A stretch of 64,000 nucleotides of DNA, taken from contig NZ_VEBF01000003.1 in assembly GCF_007676705.1 (NCBI RefSeq), positions 310,001 through 374,000 of the forward strand. The letters run 5' to 3'. This DNA comes from Paenibacillus xylanexedens. GTDB lineage: Bacteria > Bacillota > Bacilli > Paenibacillales > Paenibacillaceae. The notes beneath the pieces are model-generated. The model searched no databases, had not been told where the DNA came from, and saw nothing but the letters and a program-made list of their open reading frames with translations. How positions within the stretch are numbered: the first letter of the stretch is position 1; each line of letters opens with the position of its first letter. The translations under genes and the position numbers were made by a program. Shown here piece after piece: positions 27,579 to 36,408 of the stretch.

Positions 27579-28010
27579 ATGTGGAAAGAATATTTCAAGG
27601 GAATTTCAGAAGAGTATACGTTCAGTTCTCCTGCATCTGGAGATGAAATTGCAAAGGTTGAAAGCTTGTTCCATGTCACTCTGCCTCATGAACTAAAGGA
27701 AATACTGCTGGAAACCAATGGGGTAAGAGCCATTTATGATTTAGGACTAATCTGGTCAGTAGATCGAATCAAGAATGAAAACAAACACTATCGTGACGAT
27801 CACTTCCAAGATTATTATATGCCATTCGATAACCTGATTTTCTTCGGGGAGAGTGGCATTGGCGATTTATTCGCGTTTCCAGTGACGGGGGATGGAATCT
27901 GTAGAGAAGACGTGTTTGTGTGGAATCATGAGAATGATAGCCGAAAGTGGGTTGCACCGTCAGTGTCCAAATATGTTGAGTGGTCATTACAAGGGAAGAT
28001 TAAAATCTAA
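27579..28010 (+). CDS. SMI1/KNR4 (SUKH) family protein
   Basis: A 143-residue SUKH-fold protein (SGDEIAKVESLFHVTLPHEL, then NLIFFGESGIGDLFAFPV). GGGAGG precedes the ATG. Like the SUKH gene at 14388 it has no neighbouring polymorphic toxin, so whether it is an immunity protein is open. The two proteins differ clearly in length and sequence. Monocistronic. Confidence 0.85.
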   Translation: MWKEYFKGISEEYTFSSPASGDEIAKVESLFHVTLPHELKEILLETNGVRAIYDLGLIWSVDRIKNENKHYRDDHFQDYYMPFDNLIFFGESGIGDLFAFPVTGDGICREDVFVWNHENDSRKWVAPSVSKYVEWSLQGKIKI

Positions 28011-28075
28011 TTCATGTTTCACTTGCAAGATTAAGCATACAGAAACATTATCTCGAATCCTTTGCTTGAACAAGA

Positions 28076-28125
28076 ATACCCCGTCACACCACTTACCATG
28101 GCGAAACGGGGTATAGGACTTTTTC
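28076..28125 (+). terminator. Intrinsic terminator after SUKH gene
   Basis: ATACCCCGT pairs with ACGGGGTAT across a 21-base loop; AGGAC then TTTTT. Confidence 0.65.
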
Positions 28126-28189
28126 TAATCCAAAATAATTCCACAATCACAATCCAATTGGAGTTATATCACGATATGTGGTATTCCAA

Positions 28190-29929
28190 CTATACAATCA
28201 ACGATACAACTTTACCTGCATTCACATCAATCAAGCCATGGTCCGTAATCTTCAACGCCGGACTTACCGCAAGGGAATGGGTGCTGATCGACATGATCGG
28301 ATTGTAATGTACATATCCAAGAGACAGCATAGCTGCACGTAATTCCTTCACTTGATGGGACACCACTGCAAGTGGTTCTTCCGTCAAAATGCCACCTACG
28401 GGAAGTTCCAGATGGGACAGCATCTTGCCATCTTCCACCACGCAGAATCCACCCTGGCTCGAAATCACTGTGTTAGCTGCCAGTATCATATCTTCACGAT
28501 TACGTCCTACAACCAGCAGGTTGTGATTGTCGTGTGAGTATGTCGTTGCAATTGCGCCGCGTTTGATGGTGTCTCCACCGATCAGACCATGTGCACGATT
28601 GCCGTTCACGCCATAACGTTCAAAGGTCGCGATCTGCGCATATCCGCTTTCTTCCCAGCGCAATTCACCATCCGAGGACTGAACGGATGCAATATGCTCT
28701 TCCACAAAAGTAGAACCATCCTTGACCATCATGACACGGCATTGGTGCTCCCCTCCACTAGTGAGATCAACCCCTGATCCACTGACTTTCGGGTCTGACA
28801 ACTGAATTGCAAAATCTGTTACGCCCAGCTTCTCCAACTGTACACTCTTATAGAAGTGAGGTGGGAACTGCCCGGTTATGCGTTCCTGCTTATACGGTTC
28901 GTAATCGTCATAAGCTTTGCGGCCGTTTTTGTACACCTGATCAATAGCGAGTTCCTCCAGGTTGGATACCAACACATAATCGGCCACTTTGCCTGGGGCA
29001 ACGCTGCCACGATCGGTCATTTTCATCCGGGAAGCAGGGGTAGATGTTGCTGCATAGATCGCGTCTTCCGGACGCATCCCCATCTGAATTGCTTTACGTA
29101 CGATATGATCCAGATGACCACGCTCCACCAGTGAATCCGGCATTACATCATCTGTTACGAAGCAGAAATGCTGTGCCACATCATGTTGAATCAGGTACTT
29201 CATGACTTCAGGTGTCATTGATTTCTCCTGAATTTCAATAAACATGCCTGCCGCAATCCGCGCCTGTAATCCTTCAATGCTCTGATGGGTATGGTCGGAA
29301 TCGATGCCTGCGTAGATCAGTCGATGCAGATCAAGTCCAAGCAGTTTCGGTGTATGACCTTCGATCACCAGATCGGGATAGTTTTTGCGGATATGCTGTA
29401 GAATCTGGTTCGTCTTGCATTCCGGATCACGGATGACATCGACATAGTTCATGATCTCGCCCAGACAGATGATCTCGCCAGTGGCGAGCAGCACGTCCAT
29501 ATCTTCGATCTCGATCGAACCGCCTGTTGTCTCCATCGGGGTTGCCGGAACGGAACTTGGGATCGCATAGAACATGTCCACCGTCGTCTCCCGACTCGCA
29601 GCCATCATCTCCTGCACACCCTCCAGCCCGAATACATTCGCCATCTCATGCGGTTCCGCCACAATGGACGTTACACCGCAGCCAATCAGACCATGGGAAA
29701 AGGTTTCCGGTGTCACCATCGTGCTTTCGATATGCAGATGGATATCAATCAAGCCAGGAATCATGTATCTTCCTCGCGCATCGATGACTTCGTCTGCCTG
29801 AATCATCTCCGGTCCACCGGGTCCAACATATAGGAATCTGCCGTCGAGTACAGCAACGTTGTTCATTTCAAACCGTTTATAATAACTGTTATACACATGT
29901 ACATTCACAATTAGTTGATCTGCACGCAT
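28190..29929 (-). CDS. ade: Adenine deaminase
   Basis: A 579-residue amidohydrolase converting adenine to hypoxanthine and ammonia. The metal motif is H64-L-H66 (IDIHLHIEST), followed by EPHEMANV, and EGHTPKLLG and the C-terminal block SHDNHNLLVVGRNREDM are those of adenine deaminase. GAAGGAG precedes the ATG. It is the last gene of the minus-strand nucleoside operon, 174 bases after the ATPase gene, with no terminator seen between. It would process adenine released by the nucleoside hydrolase. Confidence 0.93.
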   Translation of the reverse strand: MRADQLIVNVHVYNSYYKRFEMNNVAVLDGRFLYVGPGGPEMIQADEVIDARGRYMIPGLIDIHLHIESTMVTPETFSHGLIGCGVTSIVAEPHEMANVFGLEGVQEMMAASRETTVDMFYAIPSSVPATPMETTGGSIEIEDMDVLLATGEIICLGEIMNYVDVIRDPECKTNQILQHIRKNYPDLVIEGHTPKLLGLDLHRLIYAGIDSDHTHQSIEGLQARIAAGMFIEIQEKSMTPEVMKYLIQHDVAQHFCFVTDDVMPDSLVERGHLDHIVRKAIQMGMRPEDAIYAATSTPASRMKMTDRGSVAPGKVADYVLVSNLEELAIDQVYKNGRKAYDDYEPYKQERITGQFPPHFYKSVQLEKLGVTDFAIQLSDPKVSGSGVDLTSGGEHQCRVMMVKDGSTFVEEHIASVQSSDGELRWEESGYAQIATFERYGVNGNRAHGLIGGDTIKRGAIATTYSHDNHNLLVVGRNREDMILAANTVISSQGGFCVVEDGKMLSHLELPVGGILTEEPLAVVSHQVKELRAAMLSLGYVHYNPIMSISTHSLAVSPALKITDHGLIDVNAGKVVSLIV

Positions 29930-30103
29930 GGGGCATAATCTCCTTCTTCACAAGCATTTCACTGCGATCCGGACTGGATAATGAACCTGCACTTTAATCT
30001 GATGCACTGCACTTGATTGCGTACCACTGCCTCGCCCGGAATCATCGCATGAAATGCCTTCTTTGCTGCTCTTATTTCTTAATGCTACTCCCTACATTCA
30101 CGA

Positions 30104-31162
30104 CTACTCTACCAATACAAGCTTGTCCTGTGGGAAAATCAGGCTAACACGCTGCCCACTGAGGTACGGTGTTTCCATCTCCTGATTTGCTGTGAAATCA
30201 CCCAGCTCCGTCTCGATTACATACTGATAACTGCGTCCCAGATACGTGCTGACTTTGATAATCCCCGGCAATGCATTCACCACATCCGCAGAGGTATCTC
30301 CACTAACGATCAGATCATCCGGACGAATCGCACCTTTGCGTGCACCGGGACGTGCTGTTCCAGGATGCGCGGTAGCTGTAAACGTACGTCCACCTGCGCT
30401 CAGCGTAATCAATTCACCTGCATCACTACGCTCTGCGAATTCAATGAAATTATGGAACCCGATGAATCGTGCTACAAATTCCGTTGCGGGATATTTGAAA
30501 ATGGTTTCCGGGCGGTCGAGCTGCTCAACCACACCTTTGTTCATAATCGCTACCTGATCCGAGATCGAGAAGCATTCTTCCTGGTCATGTGAGACATACA
30601 GTGTTGTAATGCCCAGCTCTTGCTGAATCCGGCGAATCTCCACCCGCATGTTGAGTCGCAGGTTGGCATCCAGGTTACTGAGTGGTTCGTCGAACAAGAG
30701 CAGGTCAGGCTCAATCACCAATGCGCGGGCAATCGCCACACGTTGACGCTGTCCACCGGACAGTTCTTGTGGAAAACGTTTCTCAAATCCATTCAGGTTA
30801 ACGACTTCCAGGATTCGCATCACACGGGAAGAGATGTCCTTGTCTTTCACCTTGCGCATCCGCAGGCCAAAGGCCACGTTGTCATAGACAGACAGATGCG
30901 GGAATAGCGCATAACTCTGAAATACGAATCCGAAGTTCCGCTTGTTCGCTGGAACCTTCGTATAATCCTTGCCGCCGAACATAAACTTGCCCTGCGATGC
31001 TTCCAGGAACCCGGCGATGAGGCGCAGCGTAGTTGTTTTGCCGCAACCGCTCGGTCCGAGCAGGGAGAGCAGCTTACCTTTTTCCAGATCCAACTGAAAA
31101 TCCTTCAGGATTGTCTGCTTATCGTATGCCACGGATACGTGGTCTAATGTCAGCAATGCCAT
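30104..31162 (-). CDS. ABC transporter ATPase (PotA/FbpC type)
   Basis: A 352-residue ATPase: Walker [11 protein letters not shown]-loop FVFQSYALFPHLSVYDNVAF, signature [14 protein letters not shown], Walker B LLLFDEPLSNLD, H-loop VSHDQ, then a TOBE domain (GAIRPDDLIV). ATG 31162 was chosen, with TTGGAGG upstream; an in-frame TTG at 31180 overlaps that site. It pairs with the two permeases upstream. Substrate is inferred from the operon to be a nucleoside or base. Confidence 0.9.
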   Translation of the reverse strand: MALLTLDHVSVAYDKQTILKDFQLDLEKGKLLSLLGPSGCGKTTTLRLIAGFLEASQGKFMFGGKDYTKVPANKRNFGFVFQSYALFPHLSVYDNVAFGLRMRKVKDKDISSRVMRILEVVNLNGFEKRFPQELSGGQRQRVAIARALVIEPDLLLFDEPLSNLDANLRLNMRVEIRRIQQELGITTLYVSHDQEECFSISDQVAIMNKGVVEQLDRPETIFKYPATEFVARFIGFHNFIEFAERSDAGELITLSAGGRTFTATAHPGTARPGARKGAIRPDDLIVSGDTSADVVNALPGIIKVSTYLGRSYQYVIETELGDFTANQEMETPYLSGQRVSLIFPQDKLVLVE

Positions 31163-31180
31163 AGCGTTCTGCGCCTCCAA

Positions 31181-31972
31181 TTAACGTTTAGTAAAGTATG
31201 AAAATCCGCCCATGATCCGTTCGATCACGAACATTAAGAGTCCGGTGAGTACCATCAACAGCACGGAAATCGCTGCAATCGTTGGGTCAAAATAATTCTC
31301 GACATATGTCAGCATCTGAATCGGTAATGTGCTTACCCCTGGTCCGGTCATGAACACCGAGATGTCCACGTTGTTGAAGGACTCCAGGAAGGCAATCAGC
31401 ACCGCCGCCAGAATACCGGAACGGATGTTAGGTAGTACGATCGTGAAGAACGTTCTTACGCGTCCCGCGCCGAGACTCAGCGCCGCTTCTTCCACTGCAA
31501 AGTCAAAGCTAGACAGACTCGATGCAATAACCCGAATGATAAATGGAAGCATGATAATCGTATGACCGATCAACAACCCGAGATACATCGGCAGATGGTA
31601 GATTACGATCAGGTATTTCATCAATGTAAAACCGAGCACGATTCCCGGGATCAGTACCGGGGACAGGAACAGTGCGTTCAGCACAGACTTGCCTTTGAAA
31701 TCGTAACGACTGAGTGCATACGCAGCCGGAACTCCGAGCACCAGCGCCAACAGGTTCCCCAGCAGGGAAATGATGATGGACGTCTGGAATGTGCGGAGGA
31801 ATCCGCCTGTGTTGAAAATATTCTCGTACCAGCGGAAGGAGAACCCTTCCGGCGGAAATTTGAGTACCGTTCCCGGTTCAAACGAAGTGACCGATATGAT
31901 CAGAAGCGGGCCCAGCAGAAAGATAAAGACCAGCAGACTGAACAGGCCCAGCCCGATATGTTTCTCCCGCAT
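31181..31972 (-). CDS. ABC transporter permease (PotC type)
   Basis: A 263-residue permease with six segments and the EAA loop VEEAALSLGAGRVRTFFTIV. It starts six bases after the first permease. By sequence it belongs to the polyamine/iron/thiamine-type class rather than the BmpA-linked nucleoside class. Confidence 0.9.
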   Translation of the reverse strand: MREKHIGLGLFSLLVFIFLLGPLLIISVTSFEPGTVLKFPPEGFSFRWYENIFNTGGFLRTFQTSIIISLLGNLLALVLGVPAAYALSRYDFKGKSVLNALFLSPVLIPGIVLGFTLMKYLIVIYHLPMYLGLLIGHTIIMLPFIIRVIASSLSSFDFAVEEAALSLGAGRVRTFFTIVLPNIRSGILAAVLIAFLESFNNVDISVFMTGPGVSTLPIQMLTYVENYFDPTIAAISVLLMVLTGLLMFVIERIMGGFSYFTKR

Positions 31973-31978
31973 ATGTGT

Positions 31979-32800
31979 CTACCCCTTCGGATTTAAAGTT
32001 TTGGCCATTTTGTTCATGACACCGACCACGACAAATGTAATCACAATCATAATCGCGGCAACAACCGAGGCCAGATACCAGTCGTTGAGGGTCATGGCGT
32101 TCTGATACAGGAACGTAGCAATTACACGCTGTTTTCCTCCAAGGAGAGCAGGTGTGGTATAAGCCGTGAGGCTTCCGACAAAGACAAGCACGGCTCCGAT
32201 CACAAGTCCTGGCACAGCCAGTGGGAACACAACCCGGCGGAATGCCGTAATGCGTGATGCGCCCAGACTTTGTGCTGCCTTGAGCAGGTCACCGTCAATG
32301 TTCTCAAGCACACCCACCAGAGAGATAATCATCAGTGGCAGGAACAGGTGCGTCAAACCGATCATCATCGCTGCCGGTGTGTACAGAATATCCAGCGGCT
32401 TGTCCACGATGCCCAGGCCAACAAGGGTGTTATTAATCAGCCCTTTGCGTCCAAGGATAATCAGCCAGCTGAACGAGCGCACGACTGGGCTCGTGAGCAG
32501 CGGGAAGATTGCCAGTGCCAGCAAAATGCCTTTGCGGCGCGGCGCTTTCTGCGAGATATAATAAGCTGTCGGGAATCCGAGCACCACACAGACGATGGTG
32601 GTGACCACGCTAACTTGCAGCGTCGTAAGCAATATTTTCAAAAAGTATGGGTCTCTGAAAAAATGCATGTATCCTTCAAACGTGAAGGAGTTTTCTTGGA
32701 AAAACGTCGACCCGATCGTCAGGACAATCGGAATGATCATAAATGCCGCCAAAAACACGAATCCCGGCAGCAATAGCCAGTAGATTACTGATTTCTTCAT
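31979..32800 (-). CDS. ABC transporter permease (PotB type)
   Basis: A 273-residue permease with six segments and the EAA loop LLKAAQSLGASRITAFRRVV. ATG 32800 has CAGGAG upstream; the frame runs on to 32878, but without a better start. It follows element copy 3, which separates it from the nucleoside hydrolase. Confidence 0.9.
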   Translation of the reverse strand: MKKSVIYWLLLPGFVFLAAFMIIPIVLTIGSTFFQENSFTFEGYMHFFRDPYFLKILLTTLQVSVVTTIVCVVLGFPTAYYISQKAPRRKGILLALAIFPLLTSPVVRSFSWLIILGRKGLINNTLVGLGIVDKPLDILYTPAAMMIGLTHLFLPLMIISLVGVLENIDGDLLKAAQSLGASRITAFRRVVFPLAVPGLVIGAVLVFVGSLTAYTTPALLGGKQRVIATFLYQNAMTLNDWYLASVVAAIMIVITFVVVGVMNKMAKTLNPKG

Positions 32801-32900
32801 CGCGATACTCCTGACTTTTAAAATGGTTTTATTCACACGTTTCACTGGCGCACATTTCAAAAATAAACGTTCACTCATCGCACCAGCCGTTCCGGTTACG

Positions 32901-33083
32901 AATCGTTCTTACGATCGCTGTTATCCTTGGATTTTCTTGATCTCCTTCTTAATAGAAGGAAAAATCCAAGGATAGTGTATGCTTCCGAAGCAGCTTTCTT
33001 TCAGAAAGCTTTTAGGCGAACGCTTCGCTTCTTCAGAATCGATTTCGTCCCCTCCACTACCAGCGAATTACGTAAGAATGATT
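32901..33083 (+). repeat. Palindromic intergenic element, copy 3
   Basis: Lies inside the minus-strand nucleoside operon, in the opposite orientation. Outer arms AATCGTTCTTACG / CGTAAGAATGATT. The inner stem TATCCTTGGATTTT / AAAATCCAAGGATA is perfect although its bases differ from other copies. Apex CCTTCT / AGAAGG. It carries the extra hairpin AGCTTTCTTTCAGAAAGCT and lacks the left GACAGAACAACC segment. Confidence 0.85.
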
Positions 33084-33117
33084 TTTAGACTGAACCCCAA
33101 TGCCGTGAAGATCACAG

Positions 33118-34056
33118 CTACGCGTTTAACGCGTTGATAAACAGTTCAAGGAAGCTTTCCGCATCTACGGTTTCGCAGACGAGCGTGTTGGGTTGCTCAC
33201 CCAACCGATTTTGGAAGTCGCATACCATCTGGCCATCGCACAGGCGGCTGGCGGTTTCGACATCGACGTAATACGATTTGCGTCCTACCAGTTCTGGGGC
33301 AAGGGCTACGCCTACGGCTAGTGGATCATGTAACGCGCAAGCGCGGACGCCGTTCATTTGTTCATATCGGTTGATATAAATCTCTGTGCTTTGAGCGACG
33401 TATGCACGTATTACAGGATCTGTGAGGCGCTCAATCGTTGCTTCATTCAGCAATGTTTGACGTGTCACATCCAGTCCGACTTGAGTAAGCTTCTCGATGC
33501 CTGCGTGCAGTACGATGCGAGCTGCTTCCGGATCAGCGTAGGTGTTGTACTCGGCGGTCGGTGTAATATTGCCATGTCCGCGAACAACACCACCCATGAA
33601 GATGACTTCCTTCAATAAAGAAGGCAGTTCAGGACACTTCATCAGCGCGAGTGCCAAGTTCGTTAAAGGTGCGGTCATGATTAATGTCAGTTCGCCCGGA
33701 TATCGCTTGGCTTGTTCCACGATAAAGTCTGGCGCAAAGCCTTCCTCGGCTTTCTTAGACACGGCCGGATCAGGCAGCGCACCGCCCAATCCATCCTGTC
33801 CATGTACCCGATGTTCATAATGCGACTTTCGAGTGAGGGGTCCAACTGCTCCAGCAATGACTGGGATAGTCGGTGCACCCGCGAGTTCAAGAATTTTGCA
33901 CGTATTCTCTGTTGCCTGCTGAAGTGATACGTTCCCACAGACTGTGGTGATGCCGAGAATGTCTAACTTCCGGCTTTTGACGGCCAGCAAAATCGCCAGT
34001 GCATCGTCAATCCCCGTGTCCACGTCCAGAATGATGCGATTTTGCGCTTCACTCAT
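33118..34056 (-). CDS. Nucleoside hydrolase (IunH family)
   Basis: A 312-residue ribonucleoside hydrolase splitting nucleosides into base and ribose. The calcium motif is complete: D11, D13, D17, D18 (DVDTGIDDA). The NPITGG-like loop TAPLTNLALAL, FMGGVV and the late HDPLAVGVAL are present. ATAGGAG precedes the ATG. It sits second in the operon, 97 bases after the binding-protein gene, and would supply adenine to Ade. Confidence 0.93.
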   Translation of the reverse strand: MSEAQNRIILDVDTGIDDALAILLAVKSRKLDILGITTVCGNVSLQQATENTCKILELAGAPTIPVIAGAVGPLTRKSHYEHRVHGQDGLGGALPDPAVSKKAEEGFAPDFIVEQAKRYPGELTLIMTAPLTNLALALMKCPELPSLLKEVIFMGGVVRGHGNITPTAEYNTYADPEAARIVLHAGIEKLTQVGLDVTRQTLLNEATIERLTDPVIRAYVAQSTEIYINRYEQMNGVRACALHDPLAVGVALAPELVGRKSYYVDVETASRLCDGQMVCDFQNRLGEQPNTLVCETVDAESFLELFINALNA

Positions 34057-34153
34057 CCGTTCTCAACTCCTATGCGGTGATATGGTTGCTTGCTGCAAAT
34101 GATATAAGTTGAACATATAGATCAAAGATAACTATTTAGTCGGTTACTTGTTT

Positions 34154-35227
34154 TTATTGTGCAATTTCACGGTTCCAGCGATCAGTCCAGCCTTTAACCT
34201 GTTGATTCACGAATTCCATATCCAGCTTGTTCAGCTTCTCAACGACTTCAGCGCCGTATGTTACACCTTCTGCTTCTTCAGCAGTCAGTTCAACCTTCGT
34301 GTTTACCGGGGAATCGACTTTGGCTTTAGCAGATTTCGCTTGTACATCTTGGCTGAGCTGCCAGTTGATGAACTCTTCAGCCAGCTCTTTGTTTTTGCTA
34401 CCCTTCACGACATTGATTGTGTTCATTACGGCATATGCACCTTCGCTAGGTGTAACAAACTTCGCATTAGGCACGGCTGCTTTCAGATCTTTGAAATACA
34501 TTTCCATGATCGGTCCGCCAGCAATCTCTTCTTGGGAGAACATGTTCACGAATTCGGATGTTTGGCTGTAGAATTTCACCACATTGCCGCTTAGTTTTTT
34601 CAGTTCAGCAAATGCCGCATCTTCATTAAACGTATCGTTTCCGGCTACACGGGAAGCTGCATCCACAACCATTGGGCCTGCCGTTGCCGTAATATTCGGG
34701 ATGGTCAGGTTACCCTCGAACGCCGGGTCCCACAGGTCACTCCATGAAGTCACTTCTTTGGAAACGAGGTCGGGGTTATAAGCGATTCCGAGCTGTCCAA
34801 CCGTGTAGGCCGGGCCATAATCTTCACCAAGTGGTGCTTTGGCTATATCATAAATGTCATTTACATTTGGAATTTTGGAACGATCGATTTTCTCAAACAA
34901 ACCTTCATCGATACCTTGTTGCGCATAGTAGTCAGACAGGTAGATGACATCGACATTTGATGTACCTTGACGAATTTTGTTCAGACGTTCAGCGTTATTG
35001 CCGACTTCGAGCACGATGTCTACATTATGTTCTTTTTCAAAGGGACCAAATACTGATTCATTGAAGAAATCTTCCGAGAAGCCCCAAGTGGAGATAACCA
35101 ATTTGTTAGCTGCTGTTCCCCCACTGCCTGATCCGCCTGTTGCATCCTCCGCACTGCTGCCACAACCTGCAAGTAATACCGATGTCATTGCCACTGCTGC
35201 CAAACCGCTAATCCACTTTTTCATCAT
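34154..35227 (-). CDS. ABC transporter substrate-binding lipoprotein (PotD-like)
   Basis: A 357-residue lipoprotein with a lipobox cysteine (VLLAGCGSS, about residue 22) and a Ser/Gly linker. The mature part has the PotD/Fbp-type bilobed fold (LVISTWGFSEDFFNESVFGP; VGQLGIAYNPDLVSKEVTSW; WSDLWDPAFEGNLTIPNITA). ATG 35227 has AGGGGGAATAAGG upstream; the frame extends into element copy 4, which is not translated. First gene of the operon with nucleoside hydrolase and adenine deaminase. That implies a purine nucleoside ligand, although known nucleoside ABC binding proteins are of the different BmpA type. Confidence 0.88.
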   Translation of the reverse strand: MMKKWISGLAAVAMTSVLLAGCGSSAEDATGGSGSGGTAANKLVISTWGFSEDFFNESVFGPFEKEHNVDIVLEVGNNAERLNKIRQGTSNVDVIYLSDYYAQQGIDEGLFEKIDRSKIPNVNDIYDIAKAPLGEDYGPAYTVGQLGIAYNPDLVSKEVTSWSDLWDPAFEGNLTIPNITATAGPMVVDAASRVAGNDTFNEDAAFAELKKLSGNVVKFYSQTSEFVNMFSQEEIAGGPIMEMYFKDLKAAVPNAKFVTPSEGAYAVMNTINVVKGSKNKELAEEFINWQLSQDVQAKSAKAKVDSPVNTKVELTAEEAEGVTYGAEVVEKLNKLDMEFVNQQVKGWTDRWNREIAQ

Positions 35228-35270
35228 GATCCTTATTCCCCCTGATATGTGTGATTTAACAACGCAACCA

Positions 35271-35479
35271 TTAAGTTGAACTAGCTTACATGCTCTGCTA
35301 AGCATTTACACATAACGGAGAGGACAGAAATAACCTGAAGAAGCGAAGCGTGCGCCTTTATCACCGGATTTCACCTTTTAAAGGATCAAAAAATCTGGGG
35401 ATAACAGCGATCGGAAGGTTGTTCTGTCATCGAGTGCCCGTGTAAATTACGTTAGTTGAGTGTGTATAGTTCGACTTAA
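35271..35479 (-). repeat. Palindromic intergenic element, copy 4
   Basis: Forward orientation on the minus strand, ending 44 bases before the lipoprotein start, so it forms most of the operon leader. Outer ends TTAAGTTGAACTA / TAGTTCGACTTAA differ at one base. Inner stem TTATCCCCAGATTT / AAATCCGGTGATAA; apex CCTTTTAAAAGG-like. Confidence 0.85.
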
Positions 35480-35488
35480 AAAACAAAA

Positions 35489-35526
35489 AGAAAAGCGCTC
35501 TTGTATAAACAAGAACACTTTTCTTC
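35489..35526 (-). terminator. Terminator hairpin between mpsC-like gene and element copy 4
   Basis: AGAAAAG-CG-CTCTTGT pairs with ACAAGA-ACA-CTTTTCT. A/T runs on both sides. It would end the MpsC-like transcript on the minus strand. Confidence 0.65.
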
Positions 35527-35688
35527 GTAAACAAAGGAAAGCGACACCCGCTGCCGGTACATCATCGGTTTCTGCTTCAGAATCAATCCAAAGACAGACG
35601 CCATCATATGAAATTGTACGGAACCTGATCATGAATCCGGTCAACAACCCCCGTATGCATCAACAAGAATCAATCCTGCCGATCCATC
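35527..35688. other. Intergenic, no gene seen
   Basis: Short open frames on both strands lack ribosome binding sites and recognisable sequence. Confidence 0.4.
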
Positions 35689-36033
35689 CTAGGCCTGTTC
35701 CAGAATCACATTCGTGATCGCCCACTGAGTGGACGCATCATAATCCCGCAATATAGCTTCAATTGGCAAACCCATGTGTTGCTCGAGCTTCTCCCGGAAT
35801 TTCTTCTTATATAAGACAGACATGCGGAAGTCCACTTCCAGCTTTAAGCCGGGGGCCTCCCCTTCCAGGGCGTCAGAGCGCGGTGAACGTCGGTGCTTCG
35901 CGTAGAAGGTAACAATATTCTGGTCAATGGTCACTCTCAGGAGAGTGGTACCAAATCCGAACAGTTCCTTCGAAATTTCGTTATAATACTGGCACATCTT
36001 CTTCTTGCTTTCATTGCTGTCCAGTAGTTCCAT
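35689..36033 (-). CDS. DUF2294 / MpsC-like protein
   Basis: A 114-residue protein of the DUF2294 family (ICQYYNEISKELFGFGTT-type start, AKHRRSPRSDALEGEAPGLK, then VLYKKKFREKLEQHMG). Pfam now names the family after MpsC of the S. aureus sodium-linked membrane-potential system MpsABC. No mpsA or mpsB homologue lies nearby, so the role may differ. ATG 36033 was chosen with GGGTGAG just before it; a GTG at 36045 is possible. Confidence 0.8.
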   Translation of the reverse strand: MELLDSNESKKKMCQYYNEISKELFGFGTTLLRVTIDQNIVTFYAKHRRSPRSDALEGEAPGLKLEVDFRMSVLYKKKFREKLEQHMGLPIEAILRDYDASTQWAITNVILEQA

Positions 36034-36045
36034 GAACTCACCCAC

Positions 36046-36408
36046 ATCTCTTACTACCGTACATTCGACGTGTTAACACGATTGATTATACATAAATATA
36101 CGATCATAGGCAACCCAAAAGATATAGTTAACATGATAATAACACATAAAAGCGAACGATGAGACATTAACTGCCGAAAACAATTCGTCTTATACCACAG
36201 TGAAGTTTACATTAATATGCCTGCATGTCAGTCCTATACTATTGTTACTTCTAAACTCCGTTTTAATACACAGGATTCGAGTCTTCGTTTCAACTTTCCC
36301 TATAGGGGTATTAATTCCTGCGAAACATAGACAAACTTCGTCATCAACCGTTAAAATGAGACACAATGTTTACATGTTTTTATTTTCTAGAAATTGGAGG
36401 CTTATACC
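36046..36408. other. Divergent intergenic region
   Basis: AT-rich. Contains the perfect palindrome CGTGTTAACACG at about 36069-36080, which could be an operator for either divergent gene. Nothing else recognised. Confidence 0.4.

Noticed and set aside
35228-35480. Purine riboswitch in the leader of the nucleoside operon
   Set aside because: The leader is filled by the palindromic element; the conserved purine-aptamer loop and junction sequences are not present.
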